DNA of 64,000 bases from Sphingobacteriales bacterium. GTDB lineage: Bacteria; Bacteroidota; Bacteroidia; Chitinophagales; UBA2359. The position numbers and the translations under genes were made by a program. The stretch covers positions 87,163 to 151,162 of the forward strand of contig JADKCK010000015.1 in assembly GCA_016718845.1 (NCBI GenBank). Reading direction: 5' to 3'. The notes below the pieces were generated by a model. That model was not told the DNA's origin. It was given only the letters and a program-made list of their open reading frames with translations, and made no database searches. This document shows, piece after piece, positions 8,422 to 17,322 of the stretch. Within the stretch, counting starts at the first letter, position 1, and every line of letters starts with the position of its first letter.

Positions 8422-9648
8422 ATGTATAATTACAGTGCTAACTTATGGCTACGAATTTCGCTGCTTAGTTTGCTTATTGTGTCGTGCTTAGGCGCACTAA
8501 TGCGGTACAAAATTGGTTTCGAGTTTCCCTATCTAGACCAAAAGTACCTACAACATGCCCATTCGCATTTTGCCTTTTCGGGTTGGGTTTCTCAAACACT
8601 TATGGTGCTTATGGTTAAACTGTTGCAACCTTCGCTGTCTGTATCAAAACTTAAACGTTACCAAGGTATATTGTTGCTCAATATTATAGCTTCGTTTGGT
8701 ATGTTATTGGCTTTTGCTATACAAGGCTATGCTTTATTTTCTATTTCTTTTTCAACTTTATCTATCATTGTTTCTTTTGTTTTTGCACTTTTTTATGTCA
8801 AAGATGCTGCAATTTTTTTAAGTGTAGATAGTAAAAGGTGGCTAAATGCAGCACTTCTTTTTAACATACTATCCTCATTAGGCACCTTTGCTTTAGTTAT
8901 AATGATGGTTACAAAAAACATACCTCAACATGCCTATTTAGCTTCGCTTTATTGGTTTTTGCACTTTCAGTACAATGGTTGGTTTTTCTTTGCTAGTATG
9001 GGGTTGTTTTTTAATTACATAGGCAGCATCATGCCATCAATCGAAAAACCAAGCAGTATTTTTTGGCTTTTTGCCGTAAGTTGTATCCCAGCTTATGGTT
9101 TATCCACGCTTTGGCTCGAAATTCCAATTTGGATTTATGTAATTATTGTAGCCGCAGCAATTGCTCAATTTGTAGCTTGGATAAACCTTTTATGGGTATT
9201 AAAAAAAGGTTCTTTGTTCAAATCCGAAAAAATAGACAATCTTAGCAAATTTTTATTCCTATTTGTAGCCATAGCCTTAAGTATTAAGCTAAGTTTACAA
9301 TTAGGCTCTACCATTCCAGCAATTAGCAAATTGGCATTTGGCTTCCGACCAATAGTAATGGCTTACCTACATTTGATATTGTTAGCCGTTACTTCTGTTT
9401 TCTTAATTGCGTATGCCTACACAACAAATTTAATAAGAGTAAACAAATTAACAATAATAGGTATACTCGGTTTTATTATTGGCGTATTTATTAACGAACT
9501 AGTACTCGCTGTACAAGGTATCGCATCGTTTAGTTATACAGTTGTGCCTTATGTTAACGAAATATTATTTGGCGTAGCTATTTTTATGATGTGGGGCTTG
9601 CTACTACTCAATATATCGCAGTTTTTAAAACATAAAAACCATTTTTAA
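8422..9648 (+). CDS. Polytopic membrane protein, possibly haem-binding (cytochrome oxidase subunit I-like), nos-linked
   Basis: The protein has 408 residues and roughly twelve hydrophobic helices, with no soluble domain. Histidines cluster where haem-copper oxidase relatives carry ligands: HAHSHF (45-50) at the start of the second helix, WFLHFQYNGWFFF in the middle and AYLHLI near the C-terminus. That pattern suggests a haem-binding or quinol-interacting protein related to the oxidase/nitric-oxide reductase large subunit or to NnrS, but the full set of oxidase ligands cannot be matched by eye. It lies 21 bp after nosY in the same orientation, so a role in electron supply or NO/N2O handling is plausible. 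No function is proven. Confidence 0.55.
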   Translation: MYNYSANLWLRISLLSLLIVSCLGALMRYKIGFEFPYLDQKYLQHAHSHFAFSGWVSQTLMVLMVKLLQPSLSVSKLKRYQGILLLNIIASFGMLLAFAIQGYALFSISFSTLSIIVSFVFALFYVKDAAIFLSVDSKRWLNAALLFNILSSLGTFALVIMMVTKNIPQHAYLASLYWFLHFQYNGWFFFASMGLFFNYIGSIMPSIEKPSSIFWLFAVSCIPAYGLSTLWLEIPIWIYVIIVAAAIAQFVAWINLLWVLKKGSLFKSEKIDNLSKFLFLFVAIALSIKLSLQLGSTIPAISKLAFGFRPIVMAYLHLILLAVTSVFLIAYAYTTNLIRVNKLTIIGILGFIIGVFINELVLAVQGIASFSYTVVPYVNEILFGVAIFMMWGLLLLNISQFLKHKNHF

Positions 9649-9666
9649 AACATAAAATATCATTTT

Positions 9667-10233
9667 ATGAAAACAATTTATTTCATAGCTTTTGCCGTTT
9701 GTGTCGGCATGTTTGTATCTTGTAGCAGTAGTACCGGAGACCAAACTGCAACAACAGCTACCGAAAACTCATCGCAGCCCAGTGTAGGTCAATCGGGTGT
9801 TAAAGACGATGTTTCTAATCCCAATATCGTTCAGGTAGCAGTTGGTAGCAAAGACCACACCACTTTGGTTGCCGCTGTTAAAGCCGCCGAACTAGTAGAT
9901 GCACTAAGCAACGCGGGTCCATTTACAGTTTTTGCGCCTACTAATGCCGCTTTTGAAAAATTACCAGCAGGCACCGTCGAAGGACTTTTGAAACCCGAGA
10001 AAAAAGAAGACTTGCAAAACATATTGAGCTACCATACTTATGTGGGGTCGCTTAAAACCGAGTATTTAGAAGACGGTAAAGAGTTTGAGCAAGTAAATGG
10101 TCAAAAAATCAAAATTACTAAAAATGGGGATAAAATTTTGGTTAATGGCAAAGCCGAAATAATAGCTACTATTCCTACCTCAAATGGTATTATTCATGTA
10201 ATAAACGAAGTGTTATTACCTCCTAGCAAATAA
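9667..10233 (+). CDS. Fasciclin (FAS1) domain lipoprotein
   Basis: The protein has 188 residues. The leader ends in MFVSC (lipobox Cys), followed by a Ser/Thr/Gln-rich linker to about residue 50, then one FAS1 domain. That domain shows the FTVFAPTNAAFEKLP block, the ILSYHTYVG block and the closing NGIIHVINEVLLP block. FAS1 domains mediate surface or matrix interactions. It is the last gene before a strong terminator and lies 18 bp after the membrane protein, so it is probably co-transcribed with the nos genes. Its contribution to N2O reduction is unknown. Confidence 0.9.
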   Translation: MKTIYFIAFAVCVGMFVSCSSSTGDQTATTATENSSQPSVGQSGVKDDVSNPNIVQVAVGSKDHTTLVAAVKAAELVDALSNAGPFTVFAPTNAAFEKLPAGTVEGLLKPEKKEDLQNILSYHTYVGSLKTEYLEDGKEFEQVNGQKIKITKNGDKILVNGKAEIIATIPTSNGIIHVINEVLLPPSK

Positions 10234-10256
10234 CGTAATCGTAGATTTGCAGCATT

Positions 10257-10314
10257 AAACGGCACAAAATGCACTACTTCTCCAAAAGGGTAGTGTATTT
10301 TGTGCCGTTTTTTT
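10257..10314 (+). terminator. Rho-independent terminator closing the nos block
   Basis: A long hairpin with arms AACGGCACAAAATGCACTAC and GTAGTGTATTTTGTGCCGTT around a TTCTCCAAAAGG-type loop, followed by a run of seven T. It ends the 2028-10233 transcript. Confidence 0.9.
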
Positions 10315-10440
10315 ATTGATTTTATTTTATTTAATTTGAAATTGCCTGTTTTTTATTGTGCAAACTCACCCTATAGGCAGTCTTTTCGTTAAAAACTGCC
10401 ATCTACATAAGCTAAAACACCAAAATTGCCCAAAATGCCT

Positions 10441-10448
10441 TATCTTTG
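10441..10448 (+). promoter_or_regulatory. -7 element TATCTTTG of the pyrG promoter
   Basis: TATCTTTG matches TAnnTTTG exactly and lies 26 bp before the pyrG ATG. No TTTG sits at the standard 19-21 bp; a TTG lies at 10426-10428, 12 bp upstream. Confidence 0.55.
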
Positions 10449-10474
10449 CTACCCGTAACACAATCAACTAATCA

Positions 10475-12076
10475 ATGACAAAATATATTTTCGTTACGGG
10501 CGGTGTTACCTCATCGCTTGGCAAAGGTATTATAGCTGCATCGGTGGCAAAACTGCTGCAATCGCGCGGCTTTTCGGTAACTATTCAAAAATTTGACCCC
10601 TACATTAACGTCGACCCCGGCACCCTTAACCCTTACGAACATGGCGAATGTTATGTAACCGATGATGGAGCCGAAACCGACCTCGACTTGGGTCATTATG
10701 AGCGCTTCTTAAACGTACCTACCTCGCAGGCAAACAACGTTACAACGGGGCGTATTTACTTAACCGTAATTACCAAAGAACGCGAAGGGGCATATTTGGG
10801 CAAAACGGTGCAGGTTATTCCGCATATCACCGACGAAATTAAACGCCGCATGTTGCTATTAGGGCAAACAGGGCAGTTTGATATTGTAATTACCGAAATT
10901 GGCGGTACGGTTGGCGATATTGAGTCGCTGCCTTACATTGAGGCTATCAGGCAATTAAGGTGGGAGTTGGGTAACGAAAATTGCTTAGTGGTGCATTTAA
11001 CCTTATTGCCCTTTTTAGCTGCCGCCAAAGAGCTAAAAACCAAACCTACACAACACTCGGTTAAAGAACTATTGATGTCGGGCATACAACCCGATATATT
11101 GGTGTGCCGCACCGAACACGCCATTACCGCCGACATTAGGCGCAAAGTAGCCCTATTTTGCAACCTTGACAGCAGCTCGGTGATAGAAGCCCTTGATGCC
11201 GAAAGCATTTACGATGTACCTTTGATGATGCTCAAAGAAAAACTAGATTTGGTTATCTTATCAAAACTGCGCCTAGTTGACCGCAGCGAACCCAAACTAA
11301 CGGCATGGAAAAACTTTTTGGGCAAACTCAAAAATCCTACCCAAGTGGTACATATTGCCGTAATAGGTAAATATGTAGAGTTGCAAGATGCGTACAAATC
11401 CATCTCGGAATCGTTTATACATGCAGGCGCAGTAAACGAGTGCAGGGTAAAAGTGAGCATGATACACTCGGAACACATTACATCGTACAATGTTGCCGAA
11501 AAACTAAAAGGGATGAACGGCATATTGGTAGCACCCGGTTTTGGCGAGCGAGGTATTGAGGGTAAAATTGTGGCAGTGCGTTATGCCCGCGAAAACAACC
11601 TTCCGTTTTTTGGCATTTGCTTGGGTATGCAATGTGCCGTTATTGAGTTTGGTAGAACAGTATTGGGTTTGTCAGATGCACACTCGACCGAAATGATGCT
11701 TAAAACCACCAGCCCAGTTATTGACCTTATGGAAGAGCAAAAACAAGTGACCCAAAAAGGCGGAACTATGCGTTTGGGCGCTTACGATTGTGCTATTAAA
11801 AAAGACTCTAAGGCATACAATTGCTACCACAAAACAGGTATTAGCGAGCGACACCGACACCGCTACGAGTTTAATAATGCTTATCTTACACAATACGAAA
11901 CAGCCGGTATGTTGGCAACAGGCACAAACCCCGACTCGGGCTTGGTCGAGATTGTAGAGATACCTTCGCACCGATGGTTTGTGGGCGTACAGTTTCACCC
12001 CGAACTAAAAAGCACCGTCGAAAATCCGCACCCTTTATTTGTAGGCTTTGTAAAGGCTTGCATTGGCGATAAGTAA
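10475..12076 (+). CDS. pyrG: CTP synthase (glutamine-hydrolysing)
   Basis: Converts UTP to CTP with ATP and glutamine in the cytosol. The 533-residue length fits the family. The N-terminal synthase domain begins with the P-loop GGVTSSLGKG (9-18) and contains the conserved FDPYINVDPGT and HYERF blocks. The C-terminal class I glutamine amidotransferase domain has the nucleophile in GICLGMQ (Cys382) and the His/Glu of the triad in QFHPELKS near the end. It has its own promoter element and stands alone between the nos terminator and a repeat-containing intergenic region. Confidence 0.97.
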   Translation: MTKYIFVTGGVTSSLGKGIIAASVAKLLQSRGFSVTIQKFDPYINVDPGTLNPYEHGECYVTDDGAETDLDLGHYERFLNVPTSQANNVTTGRIYLTVITKEREGAYLGKTVQVIPHITDEIKRRMLLLGQTGQFDIVITEIGGTVGDIESLPYIEAIRQLRWELGNENCLVVHLTLLPFLAAAKELKTKPTQHSVKELLMSGIQPDILVCRTEHAITADIRRKVALFCNLDSSSVIEALDAESIYDVPLMMLKEKLDLVILSKLRLVDRSEPKLTAWKNFLGKLKNPTQVVHIAVIGKYVELQDAYKSISESFIHAGAVNECRVKVSMIHSEHITSYNVAEKLKGMNGILVAPGFGERGIEGKIVAVRYARENNLPFFGICLGMQCAVIEFGRTVLGLSDAHSTEMMLKTTSPVIDLMEEQKQVTQKGGTMRLGAYDCAIKKDSKAYNCYHKTGISERHRHRYEFNNAYLTQYETAGMLATGTNPDSGLVEIVEIPSHRWFVGVQFHPELKSTVENPHPLFVGFVKACIGDK

Positions 12077-12080
12077 CTTT

Positions 12081-12612
12081 GCACTATTTTAGCGTTATTT
12101 AGGACACAGATTTTACACACTTAGACACCGATTAAGATGAATTTTTTATTGGTGATGTAGGAAAGGTTGATTTTAGATTGATTGGGTTTTTAATAGCGAT
12201 ACATTATTAGTAGTCTTTCAAGTTAATACTGTCGGGTTGTGCTTTATTTTATTGGGCTATAATTCTTTTATTTTTGGAACACAGATAATACGGATTAAAC
12301 GATTTTCACCGATAAATCTGGCGTGTCAATCCGTATCTGTGTTATATTGCTTGGGTGCTTAGTGTTTCTTAGTGATTTTATTTTTAGCACTACTTTTACC
12401 CGACACTATTAAATGGAATAACTACTAGTACCTGAAAAATAGCCATTTTATTACCCAAATAGCCTATTTTTATGGAACAATCTATTGTTCAAAAAGAAAT
12501 AAACCACTGCATTATCTTAGACTTTTTGTTTAAATTTGGATTTTAAATCAGGATTAGATAATCATTTTAAAATACGTGTCTGTGTCTTCTTATGCGTAGC
12601 ATCGGTAAGTAA
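12081..12612 (+). repeat. Composite intergenic repeat, copy 1 ('GGACACAGATTTTA' family)
   Basis: The 575 bp between pyrG and the adhesin gene hold no credible gene. The left part (12081-12214) matches 30901-31042 over most of its length, including TTTAGGACACAGATTTTA and TTTTAGATTGATTGGG. The right part (12530-12612) matches 40818-40900, including TTTGTTTAAATTTGG and TCTTATGCG. The middle is unique AT-rich sequence. It does not code, and its mobility is unknown. Confidence 0.7.
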
Positions 12613-12651
12613 TTTTATTTTATACTTCACACTTTTTAAATTCTACGGAAT

Positions 12652-15600
12652 ATGACCAAAATTAAACTTTCGTATTTAGTGGCATTTGTAGTCACTATTT
12701 TTTGTGTAATTGCCAATAGTAGCAATACACATAGTTCATCGGACGGGGCGCCTGCAAACCGTTGTGGTTTGTATGGTACGCAGCCTACTTGTACAGCCTG
12801 TCATTCGTTTACAGGCACCAACAATGCCACCGCAACTATTGCCCTTGCAGGTGCACCTACTAACTATGCAACAGGGCAAACCTATACTGTAACGGTTACT
12901 GCTACGGCAGGTACGGTATATGGTTTTCAGGCGGCATGTGTGGCTGCTACGGGTGGGGCTAATGCTGGCTCGTTTACTTTAGGTACAGGCACCAAGCTAG
13001 TTAGTGGTTTAGTATCGGGTAATACCATTAGTTTTATTGAACAATCAACGCCTAGTGTATCGGGTGTTTGGACTTTTAGCTGGACAGCTCCGGCTACTAA
13101 TGTAGGTAATGTAACGTTTTATTTAGCCACCAACTCGGCTAATGATTCGGGTACAACTAGTGGCGATAAAATCAAAACGGCTACACTAACCGTTAATGCA
13201 CCTTGTGCGCCGTTTAGTGTAGCGGCTACCAATAGCGGGGCTATCTGCCAAGGCAATATAGCTACCCTTACGGCAACAGGCGGCGGTACTTATTTGTGGG
13301 GCAATGGAGCTACTACGGCTAGCACAACAACTAGCCCTATCACCACAAATACCACTTATACGGTTACGGTAACTAACAACTTAGGTTGTACGGCTACGGC
13401 ATCAACAACGGTTACGGTTAATCCATTACCAACAGTTAGTATTACGGGTAATACTAGTGTGTGTGCTGGTGCAAACACTACCCTTACGGCAACAGGTGGC
13501 GGCACTTATGCGTGGAGCAACGGAGCTACATCGGCAAATATTACTGTAACACCAACCACAACCACTACCTATACCGTTACGGTAACAAGTACAAACGGTT
13601 GTACACAAACGGCTAGTACTACGGTGGTGCTTAATGCCAACCCCGTAGTTTCTATTACAGGCAGCACGGTTATTTGTGGTGGTAGCACAACACTTACAGC
13701 CAATGGTGGTACTGGTGGTGTTACGTATGCTTGGAACAACGGAGTAAATACGGCATCAAATACCATTGGCACATCAGGTACTTATACCGTTACGGTTACA
13801 TCAGATGTAGGTTGTACAGCAACGGCAAGTGCTACAGTAAGCAATATTGGCAATACCGTAACGGCGGTTAATAATGGTCCTATTTGCCAAGGGGGTACTG
13901 CCACGCTTGGGGCAACAGGCGGCGGTACTTATTTGTGGAATAATGGAGCAACAACATCGGCAATAACAGCAACGCTTACTAATACTACCACTTATACTGT
14001 TACTGTTACAAATACTAATGGTTGTAGTGCTACAGCAACTACAACGGTAGTAGTTAACCCTATACCAGTGCTTACAACTACTAGCCCTCCTGTTTGTTTG
14101 GGTAGTTGTGCTGTTGTGCAAGCCACATCAAGTGTTACACCTGCTACCTATCTTTGGTCAACGGGGCTTGCATCGTCGGCACTTACAGTTTGCCCAATGG
14201 TTTTGGGTAATAGCACTTATACGGTTACAGTAACAACAAGTGCAGGTTGTACGGCATCGCGAAGTACTGTTGTTGTAGCTAATGCGGTGCCTACAGCAGT
14301 TATAACCGGTACTACCAACATTTGTGTAGGCAGTTCAACTACCTTAACGGCAAGTGGCGGTGGCACCTATGTTTGGAACAACAATGCTACCACATCGGCT
14401 ATTACTGTTTCGCCAAGTAATGCATCTACCACTTATACCGTTACTGTTACAAATAGCAATGGTTGTACGGCTACGGCAACAACAACGGTATTGGCAAGCA
14501 ATACGGTTCCGGTGTCTATTACAGGCAATACTACTATCTGCTCGGGCACGTTTACCGTTTTGTCGGCAAGTAGCGGAAACGCTTATCTTTGGAGCAACAC
14601 AGCTACCCTTGCCAATGTTGCTATTAGTGTTGCGGGTACTTATACGGTTACGGTTACAAATACAGCAAACTGCTCGGGTACGGCATCGGTAACTGTTACG
14701 GTTAACCCAAGTCCAACAGTTAGTATTACGGGCAATACTAGTATTTGTAATGCAAGTACCACTACACTAACCGCCACTGGTGGTGGAACGTATGCATGGA
14801 GCAATGGTAGTACTACATCTGCTATTACTGTTCCGGCAGGCACTTATACAGTTACGGTAACAGGTACAAATGGTTGTACTGCTACTGCCAGCCGAACGGT
14901 GACATTGGGTAGTGGTCTTACGCCTAGTATTACAGGCAACACCACTATTTGCATGGGTAATAGCACTACTCTTACAACAACAGGTGGAGGTACTTATTTG
15001 TGGAGCAATGGACTTACTACATCTAGTATTACGGTAACAAATGCAGATACATATACCGTTACTGTAACTAATACAAGTGGCTGCACAGGTACCGCAACGG
15101 CAACCGTAATAAGTAGTGCTGTTAGTGCAACAGCCACCAACTCGGGACCTATCTGCCAAAGCAATACGGCTACACTTACGGCAACAGGCGGTGGTACTTA
15201 TGCCTGGAGCAACGGAGCTATTACTGCATCAACCACAGTTACCCCCAATACTACTGCCACCTATACTGTTACAATAACTAATAGCAATGGTTGTATGGGT
15301 AGTGCATCAACAACAGTGGTGGTTAATCAATCACCAATAGCTAATATTTCGGGTAATACCAGTATCTGTGGTGGTACAAGTACTATACTTACAGCAACAG
15401 GCGGTGGTACTTATGCCTGGAGCAACGGAGCTACTACGGCATCGAATGTTATTACAGCTGCAGGTACTTATACCGTTACAGTAACAAATACTGAAAGTTG
15501 TACGGCTACTGCCTCGGCAACGGTAAGCATTTTCAACACCCCAGTGGCAGCCATTAATGGCAATACGGTTGTTTGCAATAATGCAACTACCCTTACTGCA

Positions 15601-16734
15601 AGTGGTGGTGATATATACCTTTGGAGTGACGGCAGTACCACATCAGCCATTATTGTTACAGCAGCGGATACTTATACGGTAACTGTTACTAACCCCACAA
15701 CGGGTTGTTCATCTACGGCAAGTGCCACGGTAACAAGTGGTAATGTTACAGCAGTAGCTACCAATAATGGACCTATCTGCCAAGGCAATACAGCTACACT
15801 TACGGCAACAGGCGGCGATACTTATGTATGGAGCAACGGAGCTACTACGGCATCAACCACCGATAGCCCTACTACCACCACCACTTATACGGTTACCATA
15901 ACAACTACCAATGGTTGTGTGGGTACGGCAACAACAACGGTTGTAGTTTCATCGCCAACGACGGTTAGCATTGGCAATATAGTAAATGCTATTTGCAATA
16001 CAGGCGGCTCGATGAAAGCCAATATATTGGGTGGCACATCGCCCTATACGCGTTTGTGGAGCAACGGGGCTACAACGGGTACTATCAGCAATTTAAGTGC
16101 AGGTACTTATACCGTTACCGTAACAGGTGCTAATGGTTGTACAGCATCGGCAAGCGCTGTTATCAGCAACGCTGTACCTGCCGTACCTACTGGTTTAACC
16201 ACCACCAACATTACCGCTACTACTGCCACCTTTAACTGGAACGCCGTAGCAGGTGCTGCCAACTACACCATACAAGGACGCAGAGTAGGTACTGCCACCT
16301 GGACAACCATTGGACCAGTAAGTGGCACGTCCAAAAATATTAATTCGCAAATAAGCTGCAATAAAACTTACGAGTGGAAAGTACGTGCCAATTGTGCCAA
16401 TGGTTCGGCAAGTGCATTCAGTGCTACTGCTACCTTTACTACCGCAGCTTGTGCGGCTAAAACCGATGGCACAGTAATAACACCAACATTTAGCCTACAA
16501 CCTAACCCCGCCAACAGTTTGGTAACGATAAACTATTTTACCGATACCAACAGCCAAATAAATATTAAGGTGATGGACATGACAGGCAGAATAGTGCTGC
16601 AACAAAACACCACCATTACCGAAGGCGATAACAGCATTGACCTACCTACCAACAACTTGCCGCAAGGTTATTATGTGGTAGAAACAAATGATGGCACTAC
16701 CCAATTGTACCAAAAACTATTGATTGTGCGATAG
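12652..16734 (+). CDS. Giant T9SS-secreted adhesin-like protein with 14 Ig/SprB-like modules
   Basis: The protein has 1360 residues, exported by Sec and then T9SS. Order: signal peptide (about 1-24); an N-terminal region resembling the choice-of-anchor V/Reeler type that contains CTACH, a haem-c-like CxxCH; about 14 modules of ~70 residues (roughly 185-1180), most of the form ICxGxxTTLTAxGGGTYxWSNG...TYTVTVTNxxGCTATA, each with two Cys that could form a disulfide, the last being SprB-repeat-like; a fibronectin type III domain (about 1182-1275); and a type A sorting domain (FSLQPNPANSL to the terminal KLLIVR). It is very rich in Thr/Ser/Asn, and the modules are visible as ~210-bp DNA repeats. 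It is monocistronic, with a terminator downstream. Probable surface adhesin or matrix protein; its ligand is unknown. Confidence 0.88.
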   Translation: MTKIKLSYLVAFVVTIFCVIANSSNTHSSSDGAPANRCGLYGTQPTCTACHSFTGTNNATATIALAGAPTNYATGQTYTVTVTATAGTVYGFQAACVAATGGANAGSFTLGTGTKLVSGLVSGNTISFIEQSTPSVSGVWTFSWTAPATNVGNVTFYLATNSANDSGTTSGDKIKTATLTVNAPCAPFSVAATNSGAICQGNIATLTATGGGTYLWGNGATTASTTTSPITTNTTYTVTVTNNLGCTATASTTVTVNPLPTVSITGNTSVCAGANTTLTATGGGTYAWSNGATSANITVTPTTTTTYTVTVTSTNGCTQTASTTVVLNANPVVSITGSTVICGGSTTLTANGGTGGVTYAWNNGVNTASNTIGTSGTYTVTVTSDVGCTATASATVSNIGNTVTAVNNGPICQGGTATLGATGGGTYLWNNGATTSAITATLTNTTTYTVTVTNTNGCSATATTTVVVNPIPVLTTTSPPVCLGSCAVVQATSSVTPATYLWSTGLASSALTVCPMVLGNSTYTVTVTTSAGCTASRSTVVVANAVPTAVITGTTNICVGSSTTLTASGGGTYVWNNNATTSAITVSPSNASTTYTVTVTNSNGCTATATTTVLASNTVPVSITGNTTICSGTFTVLSASSGNAYLWSNTATLANVAISVAGTYTVTVTNTANCSGTASVTVTVNPSPTVSITGNTSICNASTTTLTATGGGTYAWSNGSTTSAITVPAGTYTVTVTGTNGCTATASRTVTLGSGLTPSITGNTTICMGNSTTLTTTGGGTYLWSNGLTTSSITVTNADTYTVTVTNTSGCTGTATATVISSAVSATATNSGPICQSNTATLTATGGGTYAWSNGAITASTTVTPNTTATYTVTITNSNGCMGSASTTVVVNQSPIANISGNTSICGGTSTILTATGGGTYAWSNGATTASNVITAAGTYTVTVTNTESCTATASATVSIFNTPVAAINGNTVVCNNATTLTASGGDIYLWSDGSTTSAIIVTAADTYTVTVTNPTTGCSSTASATVTSGNVTAVATNNGPICQGNTATLTATGGDTYVWSNGATTASTTDSPTTTTTYTVTITTTNGCVGTATTTVVVSSPTTVSIGNIVNAICNTGGSMKANILGGTSPYTRLWSNGATTGTISNLSAGTYTVTVTGANGCTASASAVISNAVPAVPTGLTTTNITATTATFNWNAVAGAANYTIQGRRVGTATWTTIGPVSGTSKNINSQISCNKTYEWKVRANCANGSASAFSATATFTTAACAAKTDGTVITPTFSLQPNPANSLVTINYFTDTNSQINIKVMDMTGRIVLQQNTTITEGDNSIDLPTNNLPQGYYVVETNDGTTQLYQKLLIVR

Positions 16735-16821
16735 ATAACAAACCCTTTAGGCGATGAACTGATAATAAATAAATGCTACCAAATATGCAACCAAAGTGCT
16801 TGGGGTAGTAGTGATAAATAA

Positions 16822-16861
16822 AAAAACTTCCGAATAGCTTTTGCTACTCGGAAGTTTTTTT
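16822..16861 (+). terminator. Terminator of the adhesin gene
   Basis: Hairpin arms AACTTCCGAATAGC and GCTACTCGGAAGTT (one mismatch) with a TTTT loop, followed by a run of T. Confidence 0.88.
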
Positions 16862-16885
16862 GTTGATGATAAAAAAAATGTAGAC

Positions 16886-16975
16886 CTAATCCCCCACTAA
16901 CTCCCCCTTCGAGGGGGAGAACATAGGGTCAATGCAAAGCCTCCTCCCAGCCTCCTCCAAAGGAGGAGGAGTTAG
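16886..16975. repeat. Paired GC-rich intergenic hairpins
   Basis: Two short palindromes, CTCCCCCTTCGAGGGGGAG (16901-16919) and CCTCCTCCAAAGGAGGAGG (16951-16969), are embedded in the text CCCCCACTAACT...GGAGTTAG. Stand-alone palindromes of this kind are common between genes in Bacteroidota. They stand out strongly from the AT-rich surroundings. Confidence 0.7.
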
Positions 16976-17040
16976 TACAAGAGGAGTTTTGGACGGTGTT
17001 ACTTTTAGTGCAAAACACTAAGTTTACCATGTTGCAAAGT

Positions 17041-17270
17041 TTAGTTTTGTGGGTTGATGATTTGATAAAGATAGATACCCGAGGGCAGATATTCGGTTTT
17101 AACACTTGTGCCATTTGCTAACAATACTTGCCTTGCCACTTCTTTACCTAACACATCGTACAGCACAAAGGTAGCGTTTTTTTGAACGTTAGTGCTTACT
17201 AACTCAATAATTAATCAAATTGTATTTTTGCTACCTACAACAGTTACCAACGTGTCAATAAAAGCGCTAT
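17041..17270 (-). pseudogene. Remnant of a T9SS type A C-terminal sorting domain
   Basis: Reading the minus strand from about 17270 to the TAA at 17041 gives a recognisable sorting-domain tail: NATFVLYDVLGKEVARQ, then a short turn, then YLPSGIYLYQI and a stop. This is the beta-sandwich signature seen at the end of T9SS cargo proteins. An in-frame TGA lies at 17215-17217, and no cargo domain or start codon precedes it, so this is the decayed 3' end of a lost secreted-protein gene. Its strand is opposite to that of the intact adhesin, so it is not the tail of that gene. Confidence 0.75.
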
Positions 17271-17322
17271 CTTTACGGCGCTTTTCACGCCTCATTTCAC
17301 CAATATCAACACCTTGTTTACT

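Noticed and set aside
17261..17285. AAAAGCGC...GCGCTTTT hairpin as a possible terminator or operator for the MoxR-like gene
   Set aside because: The stem is short and lies near the decayed sorting-domain remnant; no T-run follows in either direction.
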